64,000 nt of DNA from Fragilaria crotonensis (lineage: Eukaryota; Bacillariophyta; Fragilariophyceae; Fragilariales; Fragilariaceae): assembly GCA_022925895.1 (NCBI GenBank), contig JAKSYS010000239.1:1-64000 (forward strand), written 5' to 3'. The notes beneath the pieces are model-generated. The model did not search any database. It was not told the DNA's origin and saw only the letters and a list, made by a program, of their open reading frames with translations. The position numbers and the translations under genes were made by a program. Position 1 is the stretch's first letter. Each line of letters starts with the position of its first letter. Shown here in pieces: positions 20,661 through 30,990 of the stretch.

Positions 20661-20684
20661 TTTTGTTTTCTGTAAGCATCGGCC
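20661..20684. repeat. Right Harbinger TIR
   Basis: Reverse complement of 15700-15723, followed by TAA at 20685-20687. Confidence 0.9.
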
Positions 20685-20780
20685 TAACTGGAAACCTGTT
20701 TGCAGTGTACACGCAGTATACAGTATACGACTAGTAATGCAGGAACAAGTAGCCGGTACTAGTAGTACTGTAGCCGGATC

Positions 20781-20934
20781 CGATTAGAATGCAAGGAAAT
20801 GACGTCGAGACGTACCAATCAGCATGCTCTCCCTATGATACTGTCTTACTGGAGTACTGTATCACCGAAGGTAGTACGTGAAAGGGTCAGTATTGTGACA
20901 TCATCATTGACGTCATTTCCTTGCATTCTAATCG
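20781..20934. repeat. Short foldback / MITE-like inverted repeat
   Basis: A 26-bp sequence beginning CGATTAGAATGCAAGGAAAT (20781-20806) is perfectly inverted at 20909-20934, giving a 154-bp element with a 102-bp loop. It lies about 100 bp outside the Harbinger right end. No convincing target duplication was seen. Confidence 0.8.
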
Positions 20935-21411
20935 AAACCGTGCATGATTCGATGAGCATCCATGCTGAGATCACGAATCACGAGCGAATCGAACTTCGTT
21001 TGGACGACCCAACGAAACCGGAGCCGACAGTGAAATCCACAAATGCATTACACAATGCAATTTCGTTTTCACGATTAAACTGTCGTTATGATCACGAACC
21101 CGCACCGACCGTCCTCATACAAATGGAAGTATTTATGGGAGTCAACAATGGGCAAATTCAACCTGGTTCGTGTTGAGTAGGCTCTCCTCCATTCTTGTTT
21201 CGCCTATGTGTGACATGTGAATACTACAGTAAAGTCGTATGTATGGGGGTGATATGTGCATGTCACGCGGACGCATTTAATGGAGATGTGGTACTATACT
21301 GCAGTAGGAGGCCTGCAACTCATGTTTCAGAATTCTGTTTTCGTCCAAAGTCACACACATTAATGTTACACCGTCTTTTTCAGTCTTTCGCTCTGAGGCA
21401 CCCTTTCCTCC
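20935..21411. other. Interval upstream of the secreted-protein gene
   Basis: An open frame at 20944-21176 has balanced composition but no recognised domain and no supporting start context. The rest probably holds the promoter of the 21412 gene. Confidence 0.35.
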
Positions 21412-21942
21412 ATGTTTCTCGGAGTTCTACTCGAACTGCTCCTAGCTATCGGACAATGCTCGTTCGCCAATGCCTACTACGTCACGTGTTACTTATGCGA
21501 CGGATCGGCGATTCCGTATCCTTACAATACTGTTCCATTGGTTGATTCGACAGGCACAACCTCCATGTACACCTGTCTCGATGTGGCTAATTATGGACTC
21601 AATGGGGCGTACACTGCGGAAACTTGTGACGCCATTAAACAAGCCGTTGCGCCAACTTGTGGGTGCCCATACCAAGCGCCCTCTCCATACCAGGCGACCC
21701 CCACTGCACCTTCTGCCTCCCCACGATTCCCCACTGCACCCTTTCCATACCGAGTACCTTCCAGCGCGCCTTTTCGATATCCTACATCACCAAGCACTCC
21801 ACCTCCTTCATCTGGCCTGGGGGCGATCGTCGGCCCTATCATTGGAGGATTGGCACTATTGGGACTTGGCAAGGTTATCTATCAGTGTGTCTTCCACAAC
21901 AACGGAACCTGCAATGTTTTCAATTTCAATTTTCGTACTTGA
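21412..21942 (+). CDS. Secreted/type I membrane Cys-rich protein with Pro-rich stalk
   Basis: A 176-aa frame from the ATG at 21412. Residues 1-21 are a signal peptide (MFLGVLLELLLAIGQCSFANA). A Cys-containing ectodomain follows (CYLCDGSA, TCLDVANYG, TCDAIKQAVAPTCGCPY; residues about 26-83). Then comes a Pro/Ser/Tyr-rich low-complexity stalk (84-130), a Gly-rich transmembrane helix (about 136-158, GAIVGPIIGGLALLGLG) and a short tail with two more Cys. This is the layout of many diatom surface proteins: small Cys-rich head, Pro stalk, single helix. Function is unknown; a cell-surface or wall-associated role is inference. It is a single exon with no neighbours in a shared pathway. Confidence 0.75.
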   Translation: MFLGVLLELLLAIGQCSFANAYYVTCYLCDGSAIPYPYNTVPLVDSTGTTSMYTCLDVANYGLNGAYTAETCDAIKQAVAPTCGCPYQAPSPYQATPTAPSASPRFPTAPFPYRVPSSAPFRYPTSPSTPPPSSGLGAIVGPIIGGLALLGLGKVIYQCVFHNNGTCNVFNFNFRT

Positions 21943-23775
21943 GATCAGCCGCTGCTGGCGGTCCCTAGAACAGCACAATCAACTAACATGTTAGCATGAG
22001 TAGCCTATCAAAAGTTTATTGAAAGAGGAAAGCATATCTTCTCCACAAGACTAGCACTGGGAAATCAAATCGAACTTCAAGTTAAGAACAGCATGCGTGT
22101 ATGTGCATAATAGCATTATCAGAACGTGTTTAGGTGAGAAATATACACTTGGTGTCCGTCCATGTTCACACTACAACCAACCTTAAGATTAAGAAAATAG
22201 CGACGTGTGGTTTGCGATTGTCGCCCTTCTTAAATTGGAAACTTGGTTTCCAAACTGACCTTCAAACACACTGCATCCTCTGTCGGGAGCTGAGCAGCAC
22301 GCCATTTCGAATCCGACCTAGCAAAAAGACAAGGCATAGGGCAATCCAACTGGTCTAGTACTGACACCCAGTGCGGAGTTGGACCCAGTATCGAAGTTTT
22401 CGCAAGTCTCTTGACAAAACCCTTGAATGGCGATGGCTGTCATGAATATTTCAGTTCGAACCGCAATGGTAACCACACGGAATTTGGGTTGTGGGACAGG
22501 CCAGCACATCATTTCAATGTTTGCTGGGGAGAATTGGGGGCAGGTCATGTGGTTATGATAAGGTGTCGGGAACCCAATGTGGTACATGTAGCGTAGGCTG
22601 CTGCAATCTCAAGAATAATACCGATACAGTTGTACCAGGTCGTAGTACTTGCACCCCTTACACTAACTTCATGGCACCATGCCAGGTCCTCCACAGTCCA
22701 AATTTTTTTCACTTACTGTTTCAGGCTTTTCATTTTGATCCTAACGATGGCTTCGACTAAACAGGTTAAGCGGAGGAACGTAAGGTTTGGTCATCATCTC
22801 AAGAAGACTGACACACCACGCGCTCAAGTCGGTTCCATGAGGCTACCAAGATGAGGAGGAGGTGATGCAGGCAACATCATTTCATATCAAACCGCATCTG
22901 GTTAGGAGTGGAGCAATAACATCATGGTAAGCGCGGGCCAGTCCTTGATGACACTAATGGTTATCAGAATACTTGAATCAAATGTTTCTTGTTTCAACTT
23001 GCATCTCGATGTTGGTTGCATTAGTCGCTCTCTCGTTCTGGTCCTCCTCTGTTGGGTGATCTATTCCTCTGATAGTTCTGCATTCAGCGTCTCCAGATCA
23101 CAATTTTTGATTCGCAGCCGTAGCTTCCCCGCATCTGGCTCAAATCCTGGGCGTCATGCCGCACCTAAGCACCCTGCATACTGCATACGGACCAGGACCG
23201 GTCTCATAAATGTGCCTCTCCATGACCCTTAATCACTTTTGTCGATCCATGGTTAACAGGAGGTTCCATTATGGGCTAAAATCTTCCAAATATCATCAAG
23301 CATGCTCCAAGCTTTGACGCCTTGCGTTGCATCATGAATCGCCGATCGACCGAGAAAATCTTTGTAGTGTAGCCATGAAGCAAGGAACCTGATGGTTTGA
23401 ATTAGCCTCTCGTCGTCAATGAAGTTGACACACATATCTCGGCAACTTTGGATCTTCCCCTATGTCGATGAAGCGCATCGCTGCTTTTAGTTTCATCTTG
23501 GATTGCTTATCGACCGCGACAATCGCCTTATGCTGAAAGGAGTCCAACCTCTTGAAGTGGCCATCCAGTGTACACATTTCTTGGATTGAATGGCGTAACA
23601 ACACCAGGTGGATCAATTATCGAGTCTTCATGAGTCGTTCAAATACGAAGGACAAGTCGCGACCCCTTGGTCAAGATATTCAGACCAAAGATGCTTTCCT
23701 CAGGAGGCAGGCGAACCCTAAAAACAAGCATGTAATAACTCCGCTTTGCGCATGCGACTTGTCATCCTCTACCGC
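21943..23775. other. Gene-poor interval with a possible host-gene relic
   Basis: Mostly without coding character. On the minus strand two overlapping frames, 23616-23416 (KLKAAMRFIDIGEDPKLPRY) and 23435-23253 (ERLIQTIRFLASWLHYKDF), read like adjoining parts of one globular protein with a frame change between them. I do not recognise the family, so I note it only as a possible relic. Confidence 0.3.
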
Positions 23776-24181
23776 GGTCTGACCTGCGTTGACAGTTTGT
23801 TGTCTTTGATGGCAACGCCGACGCGTTGAATAAAGCACGCGACAACGAAATGAAGAGTGTTGGCATGACTTGCGTGTATCCATCCTACGAACTCTTGGCT
23901 GACGACATGACAGCACGCAATTTTTGATTACCTATCATCCATGAACATTCGTCGTCTCTTTGGCGGTCGCGAAAATCAAAGAACCGAGTCGTCCGAAACG
24001 CAAACTCATGACCATGTACCCAGATGATGAACTGCCAGAAGAATCAGATGATGAAGATTACCAGGATTGCAATGAGGATGCGGGTCGTTACTATGGCGAT
24101 GACAAGTATGCGCCCCGACGGTCGGTTCCCACTGCTGGAGTGATTCATGATGAGACGAATGACCCTGCTATGTTTCACTAG
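23776..24181 (+). pseudogene. Broken partial duplicate of the 3' end of the HAD-like plastid gene
   Basis: From about 23790 the sequence matches 10868 onwards of the large gene at nucleotide level: FDGNADALN, ARDNEMKSVGMTCVYPSYELLA, then the PSRPKRKLMTMYPDDE tail and the acidic YYGDDKYAPRRSVPT end. The match continues past the stop into the 3' UTR to about 24280 (agaatagtgttagatatc; ttcttgtggtgccagtt). An extra T in ...cgcaatttttgatt and a deletion around 23980 break the frame. No promoter or 5' coding part is present. It is a segmental duplicate of host DNA about 13 kb from its parent, in the same orientation, moderately diverged. Confidence 0.88.
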
Positions 24182-24399
24182 ATCGGAGAATAGTGTTAGA
24201 TATCAGAATGTGTTGATCTCGTCGTGTAGATGCGGTAGTTTCTTGTGGTGCCAGTTCCATGACCTCGCAATGCGAAACATTTGAATAAGGCCATCTGAAT
24301 GAGTCTCGGTGTCTAGAAGGAACGACCAAACGAATGGAAACGGGACGCGGGCGGGTGGTCGAGACACCGCTTACAACAACATAGAACCAAATTAATCAT

Positions 24400-25002
24400 T
24401 TACATCTCGCTAATATGAAGACCGCCATCTCGGATAAAGTGAATGACCATGAGTGGGAGGTAGTTGTCTCGCAGAGCCCACCACCATTCCTCCGCGGTAA
24501 AGGCGACCGTATCTTCTCCTCCAAAGTTGGTAGTTAGAACCTTGGCTGTGAGTGCCAACGTCAAAACAACTCCAGCTGCCATGATGGCTGGTGAGGTCTT
24601 GACGGTTGATGCGAATGATGATGAGGATGTTGATTGCTGTTCGGTAGCCCTGGTAACACTCATGCTTGCGTGAAGAATCTTGTTTTGCAATTGACTAATG
24701 ATGCGTGACACGGCTTCAGGATTGTCGCAATTGTCATCATGATCGTCATCACCAATGGTGCATTCTTGTTGAAGGGACATGACTTGGGACAAGTACCATT
24801 CTGCCTGTTCGACGGAGCACGAGTCGGAACTAGAACAATCGACGGCCTGGTGCAAAATCAGATTCATATCGTTGTTGTCGTCATTGAATGAGAGGGAAGA
24901 ACAAAGGGAGGGTGTCGTGAATGTTCGTGTGAGTTGTCGAACAGTGGCAAAACCATGGACATGGCCCAGGAGAAGAGAAGCAGCGACAAGTGCGTTGATC
25001 AT
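24400..25002 (-). CDS. Plastid-targeted small protein with C-terminal membrane helix
   Basis: 200 aa from the ATG at 25002 (MINALVAASLLLGHVHGFATVRQ); the longer frame upstream begins with TTG and was not used. Residues 1-17 are a signal peptide whose cleavage region HVHG/FATV has the Phe+1 of diatom bipartite plastid presequences, followed by a Ser/Thr/Arg-rich transit-like stretch. The mature part has two acidic helical segments (NLILHQAVD; EQAEWYLSQVMSLQQE, EAVSRIISQLQNKIL). A Ser-rich linker follows, then a hydrophobic helix (PAIMAAGVVLTLALTAKVL) and a conserved-looking end (FTAEEWWWALRDNYLPLMVIHFIRDGG). The family is not recognised. A thylakoid or plastid-envelope anchored protein is the best inference. 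Confidence 0.7.
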   Translation of the reverse strand: MINALVAASLLLGHVHGFATVRQLTRTFTTPSLCSSLSFNDDNNDMNLILHQAVDCSSSDSCSVEQAEWYLSQVMSLQQECTIGDDDHDDNCDNPEAVSRIISQLQNKILHASMSVTRATEQQSTSSSSFASTVKTSPAIMAAGVVLTLALTAKVLTTNFGGEDTVAFTAEEWWWALRDNYLPLMVIHFIRDGGLHISEM

Positions 25003-26899
25003 GGCAGGCGACGGAATGCAGTGTTTCAAGTGTAGGCACGATCTACTGGTCCTTTGAAATTGTGAGTTGTGCGAGGGGATTCACAATGGTACTATGCTCT
25101 TCAAGAGACGACGATGCCATATTGGCCGTAGTGCATGACTACCGTTAGTATCAATTGCTACAACAGAGTTATATTGTATGAAAGATAACTCGTACTGGAG
25201 TACTGATTATGCGTCGTCTACGGCAAACGTGATTTTGAAGAACAATGAGAAACGCACTCTGGAGTTCTCATAGGTGTCAAAATCAACAAGATGCTGCGAT
25301 CAGCTGCACTTCGCAGGTGACTCCAAAAGATGTTGTCGCGAAGACAAAGACTGCCCTGTGCCCTGTGCTCTGTGCTCTGTGGTTGAAAAACAGCTGTTAA
25401 AGCCGAAGTGAGATACAGTACCATGGTACTAGTACAACTCCTGTAGAAGTGGAAAGATATCATCATACACTAATCCAGTACAACCAGTGGTGTTAGTAAA
25501 ACTATGGCTTGGGCTTAAAAATTCGGAAACGTCCCGTAGCCCCGCGTAGCCCAAATATTAAATGACGTAACAATAAGCCCCGTCCTATGTACTAGCTACC
25601 AGTCGTAAGCGCCATAATTTAGCGCACAAACAACACGACAAACGCCTCTCGACCATGTCGAAAACGCCGTCGCGCATTTCTCCTGCTGTAGTGTGTATCA
25701 GGTGGAGCCAAGCATCTAATCACTTTGTCACTAACTTGAAAATGCAATCCACCCAAAGGAAGGGTGGTATTGGCTGCTTCATAAGAAGAACAACTTCCAT
25801 TAAAATACCTTTGATACGAACCAGCACGCTTCTGACACAAGTGGAGGATTGCCGACCACCTTGTTTCACTCTGTCACAAGCGGTTTACAATTCCAGAGCC
25901 CCTACAATTCAATGCAGATGATCTCAATAATGCTTTGTTGAAACACAATCCAGCATTGAGGAAGCTAGATGTGAAGGCAGAAAAGGCGGCTTTAATCAGT
26001 TTGGGATCTATCACACTACGTACTGGCCAAAGGATTACAAACCAAAGAAATCATTGCTACCACTTACTGTGTGAACCAGATGGAAATGAACATGTTAAAA
26101 GTCCACCAATAGGAAAAGCACAGTACTCCAACACTTTCCTTCAATTCGTTAGTATGAGATACAGGCACTGGAGCATACTACTCAGAACAAGGAACGATGA
26201 CAGCTTCTGCCCAAGGTAATTGACTTGGATTCATTTGCAAATCAAGCACTGCTACAAAGAGACAAAATAAAGAAGATAATGAAAGTGCAGCTTAAAGAAT
26301 TTACAAAGAATCTGATATTACCACTACTTACACGGCATGTCATTCCACTAGGGGTATGAATAGCAAGTGTGAGGATTGCAGTGGGATTCTAGATGATAAG
26401 TCACAATGGCATATGCATCTCCTGGACTCATGCCACTACAACTTGCATCAGGTTACAACATTTGGTGTGAGTCAACAGATGCATTCAGGCTTGTCAATGC
26501 CTCCAAGAAAGGAAGGAGACTACCATTGACCGACTAGAGGACTTGATCACAGTGCTCATGAATGCAAACTCAACCGCAGTGTCTTGTTACAAGATTATTT
26601 TTGACGGTCTGAGAGAGGAACTTGCTGCTTAAGTGCCAGTCTGCAAGAGGCCAAATAGCTGCAGGCTTTAGGCAAAGAAGTCACAGCTGGCAGTGGATTC
26701 ACGACGTACACGACGGACGAACTTGCTTACCGGCAACACAATGGTCGAGTATCATGTCGACACCTGCAAAGGATTAATGAATGAAATAAACAAAGAAAGT
26801 GCATTTAGCTAGTGGGAATGCCAGCGTACAGCCAATTGAATGCATTGTGAAGCAGTCATATTCCTTAAGCAGAGGGATACTGCTGCTGGACATATGATT
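25003..26899. other. Intergenic region, upper part of a probable transposase relic
   Basis: About 600 bp of ordinary upstream sequence, then from about 25630 to 26900 a plus-strand stretch with many short frames and no intact gene. It leads into the DDE-like fragment at 26.9-27.2 kb and may be the eroded N-terminal part of the same element. Confidence 0.35.
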
Positions 26900-27240
26900 C
26901 ACTGGTCCTGCAATTGGAGACTGCGCAGATGTTGTTGTTGTTGTTGTCAAGACTCTCTATCCCCGCCAAAATGACTTTTTATTCCTTTTTGACCACTCTT
27001 GCGGTCACAATTGAATGCCAGATGTTGCACTGCGAGTAGAAGGAATGAACAAAGGATACGGGGTGGCCAAATATAATGAAAGAAAGCATGATCAAGGGTG
27101 TCCATGGTTACCTAGTAAGACCTTAAAATCATGATTGCAAGCTCAATGTTGGCGACGTCCAATCCATGGTCTTTTGTCCAAGTGATAACAGGCCTTACTA
27201 GATGACACCAGAGGATCAACAATAAACAAGGAACAATCAT
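26900..27240 (+). pseudogene. Eroded DDE (IS630/Tc1-like) transposase fragment
   Basis: Plus-strand translation near 26925-27075 reads VKTLYPRQNDFLFLFDHSCGHN, then MPDVALRVEGMNKGYGVAK. This closely parallels LQVLYPEFDFVFLFDHSQGHARK...MSKTYGGAQ in the 2213-5733 transposon, including the second catalytic Asp. Stops interrupt it and no TIRs were identified. It is a second, older member of the same broad superfamily rather than a copy of that element, since the nucleotide sequences do not match. Confidence 0.55.
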
Positions 27241-28334
27241 TATTGAACAACATTAATCACAAAGAAGTACATGAAGCCACAAGTTATCAAAATGCTTTGG
27301 TGGCTTATTGCCTGTGGTACAAAGCTCATAGAAATCTGGGATTCTCAACTCAGGTTGTTCCGGAGGCATCCATCATCTGTCATTTCAGTATACATTGCCA
27401 CCATAGTAACACCACCTGGTACCAGGTACTCCAGACTCCAGAATCCAGAGTACTCAACCCACTCTCTATGATCAGTTGTGTACAGAGAAGTACGAGTACC
27501 CATAGTTTGCATGCAAATGGCTGGTACAAGTACTCCAGAGGCTTTTAAAGGACGTCTCGTACCTATCAGTCTGGTCTCAGAATTAGACCAAGGGCGTGTG
27601 ACAGTATTCATGGTTCCTGGTAGCTGGTTTTCGGAGTGTGCTTATTATCTACCGGTGTCTACATGATATACTCGGGGACCCCGGTTGCTATGCAGTAAAT
27701 GCTCCCTGATTGCGCGGAGCGCGGATCTACCTTTCTAAATAAATCGACTTCGTGATATTGAGTGGATTATATCCCTGTAGGGTGTAGGGTGCTCTCGAGT
27801 ATTACAGTATCGAGTATGCAGTGCAACCATTTGAAGTGGCACCAGATCAACATACTGGCTACAGGTACAAGATACCTGAGTAGTAGAGGACAGTCCAATT
27901 TTAGTAACCGCTGTACAGTACGGCCACACCCCGTCGGCGTACTCCGAGTCTCCGAGTACGATCGGGCTTCCCAGTGAGATTAACGCCAGATGCGCGACAA
28001 GGGACAAATGTGACATCTGAGAATTTGCAGGCATTGTCGAGTCTTTTATTTCTCTTACGGTACTCCGAGTTCCGAGTCATATTGAGCAGATTAAATAAAA
28101 CACATAAATACTCCAGCATTACAAACGCTCCAATACGCTGAGTACCAATGTGTATATATATTGAATCACGTTTGTAATCGTCGCTTTGTGCCTTTCCCTT
28201 GGTCTTATAACCTGAATTCGGCATCCTCCTGAGAGCTCACAAATCATTTGTAACCCGAGAGTCTGAGACCAGAGCCAACCATCAAGAAAAAAAATCGTGT
28301 GTTCATCCATCATCGCTTGCTGCTTGGTTTCAAC
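27241..28334. other. Intergenic region upstream of the peroxidase pair
   Basis: Contains GGTACCAGGTACTCC-type GTAC-rich words and no recognisable gene. The last 200 bp should hold the promoter and 5' UTR of the first peroxidase gene. Confidence 0.4.
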
Positions 28335-29555
28335 ATGAAGCTTTCTCTTCTTATCCTCTTGTTCTCTGTTGCCCACGCACAACCACCAACCAAGCCACCG
28401 ACACCGCGACCCACCTTGAAACCAACTCCATCTCCGACCAAACGTCCAACCACACGATCTCCCACGAAGCGTCCAACAACGCGACCCCCCCACAAAGCGT
28501 CCAACCTCATCAACGCTTTCTGCTGCTCTTCGTCTTGTGGATGCAAGAGTCCGCGAAACGATCAACGACAATCAATACATTGCCGCCACGTACCTTCGTT
28601 TGGGCTTTCACGATTGTCTCCCAAACGGTGTCGCCGGTGGGTGTGACGGATGCCTGAACCTTGCCAACCCTGCCAACTTTGGACTGCTCCCAGCCGTCGA
28701 AGCGTTGGCTCCTGTTGTGGAAGACCTTGAGGACGAGGCCCTTGGATTGTCACGTGCTGACATTTGGGCATACGCAGTACTCGTTGCCGCGGAAGTTTCT
28801 CAGGATGACCTGGTGTTTACAGATAACTTCAAAACCGGTCGCAAGAACTGCGAGGCAGTTGGCACCTGCAGCAGCAGTGATCCTAGCGTCTGTGCTATGG
28901 ACGGTCCTGACACGATTGAGGATTTCCCATCCACCTCCTTCACAACGCATGAGCTGCTGGACTACTTTCGCAATCATTTTGGATTCAATGCTGCCGAGAC
29001 TGTCGCGATCATGGGTGCGCACACAATGGGACGCGCGTTGATAGGAAATAGCGGATTCCGTGGAAACAATGGTTGGGTTACCAACACACTTTCTCTAGGT
29101 ATGACTTGAACACCCCAACCCAACTCATTTCAAATGATATTTTTCGTATCTTACCGCTTCATTCCACTTCAACAGACAACGAGTATTTCACGCATCTTGT
29201 GGGACCTCCTGAAGACCGACTCAAGGGGCCACCTTATTGGCAAGTTCAGATTTCAGCGACCTTGAGGTATCAATGGATTCGCGTTGGTGAGCCCTTCGAT
29301 TCATCTGGAACGACTAGACCATTCATGATGAATACCGACATGGCTATCATACGCGATTTTGAGGCTGGCGGCACCCAGCATCTATTTCCCGACGGCCGGG
29401 TCGATTGTTTGATTAAGGATCGAACAACAAGTTACAAAAGGTGCCCTGCTTCTGAGACTTTGGCCCAGGCTGGAATTTATAGGGATTCTAACGCGGTGTG
29501 GCTTTCGGATTTCAAAAAAGTCTTGATCACCATGCTTGAAAAAGGTCTCCAGTGA
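28335..29555 (+). CDS. Secreted haem peroxidase (class II-like), copy 1, with a C-tract frameshift
   Basis: The ATG at 28335 starts a signal peptide (MKLSLLILLFSVAHA) followed by a Thr/Pro/Lys-rich linker. The frame of the signal peptide and that of the catalytic domain differ by one base. The shift falls exactly at a run of seven C (28485-28491); with six C the frame is continuous for 380 aa (763 + 380 nt). The peroxidase domain has distal Arg/His in YLRLGFHDC, the GGCDGCLNL structural loop, SRADIWAYA, and the proximal His in ETVAIMGAHTMGRA. A 77-bp intron (29099-29175, gtatga...caacag) joins SLSL to DNEYFTHLVG. This is an extracellular or wall-associated haem peroxidase (H2O2-dependent oxidation), resembling fungal/algal class II enzymes. 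The extra C may be an assembly error or a real null allele. Confidence 0.82.
29099..29175 (+). other. Intron of peroxidase copy 1
   Basis: GT-AG, 77 bp, at the same codon (phase 1, CTA G/AC AAC) as the intron in copy 2. Confidence 0.85.
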
Positions 29556-30990
29556 GCGATTTATTCTGCGATGGATTTCGCACAATCCAACTAGGCATGT
29601 TGGTTTGGAGGTCAAAGTCATAACAGATGACAGTATTCGAGTAACCTTGCTGGCAAGAAATCTCCGAAAAGCAACCATGTCGCTTTGAGTCGCACTTGTG
29701 CATTCTAGTTCTACGCTAGTTCTACACTGATAGTATAAGGAGTTTATCCACTGCATTGGCTCATCACTTTTGTTATGGAGACGATGATCGTCTAGCGTCG
29801 TCGTCATTTCAGACATCGGAGTGATCCAGTAATACAACCCTGAGAGTGGAACTCCAATTGGAGGCACAGCCTTAGGGACTTCAAAGCACTGTGTTGTCGT
29901 TTTAACGCATGTGTCGAGGGTCGTGGCGCGCAGGTCGGTCTTGAGGATCCCAGGGAAAATTTAAAAGAACTAATCAAAACTTGGAGTTGGTGAGCATTGG
30001 TTCCATGGTGCAGCTTGAATGCGTACCTCGCATCCTCTACACCACGGTGAAATAAGCAACCACACTCATTTTCACTCCCTGCTCCAAGAAATGCCGGCAT
30101 TGCAAGACTGGAGTCACAAGTCACTCTTGACTTGCTCAAATTCATGATCATCTAGTCACCTCGTGTGATTCTCCTTTGTGTTCAAACAATTATAATACAA
30201 TTTTACACATGTTTAAAGACATAACAGGTGCTATGTCAATGCCCTTGCTTCCTTTATTTTAGGTAAGCTGGTCGGAGGGGGTTTGCTCTCTTCATAACAG
30301 CGTAATCACAAATAAACGATGACAGATTTCATTGCCTGTAACTAGTTTGTTCGTTTTGGCACATCCTATAACCTTGAGAATTGCTCATGATCTGATGGGG
30401 TAATTATCAAATAAGAATAGGAGTGAAGGTGCATACTTTGATTTACTGGTGATGATGCATGCATCATTTACATGCCAAAATCAGCAGTCTCTTGGTCACG
30501 TCATTTCTTCTGCAGGTTGCTCTAAGCAAGTATCCCAGCAGACATTTCGTAACCACCAGTCCATTTCTACCAGTTGCGAAATAATCCACCAAACCCACTA
30601 AATATGCCCTTATCAATTATAACAGCTGTTCTTTATGTCAAAGAAGGGTATAACATTTATTGGTTTATTGGACACATTTATGCATTGAAGTTTGACACAA
30701 TCTACGATGGGACATCCTGATGACACGGTACATGGTGATAACTAACTAAATTAAGAGACACATAAGATCAACAGATTCAGATGTAATGGTACTCGGAGGT
30801 GCAAAACTCCGAAGGTGGGAATATTCTTACTCCGTACAAGTAGTGCATCCGTTCCACATGCCCCTCTACTAGTAGATTTGAATTACATTAGAATTGAGCA
30901 GATGCCCACAAAATATTTTTGCACCATCTTGACTCCACCGTCGCACAAGACTTATCAAGCTCTAAAGCAAAATACGGTAGTTTTCTTCTT
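29556..30990. other. Spacer between the two peroxidase genes
   Basis: No gene recognised. Short frames on both strands lack domains. Confidence 0.4.

Larger units (their letters stand above)
15700..20684 (+). mobile_element. PIF/Harbinger DNA transposon with two gene regions and a nested MITE
   Basis: Identical 24-bp terminal inverted repeats (starting GGCCGATGCTTACAG) lie at 15700-15723 and 20661-20684. They are flanked by the direct 3-bp repeat TAA (15697-15699 and 20685-20687), the classical PIF/Harbinger target duplication. Inside are a DDE transposase on the plus strand and an accessory ORF region on the minus strand, converging near 18.5-18.7 kb. Full size is 4985 bp, of which 606 bp is the nested MITE plus its target duplication. 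The exact TIRs suggest recent mobility, but the transposase is interrupted and the second gene has frame changes. Confidence 0.92.

Noticed and set aside
28119-28571. Gly/Arg-rich minus-strand frames opposite the peroxidase linker
   Set aside because: Antisense shadows of the Pro/Thr/Lys repeat; the same applies to 30955-31226.
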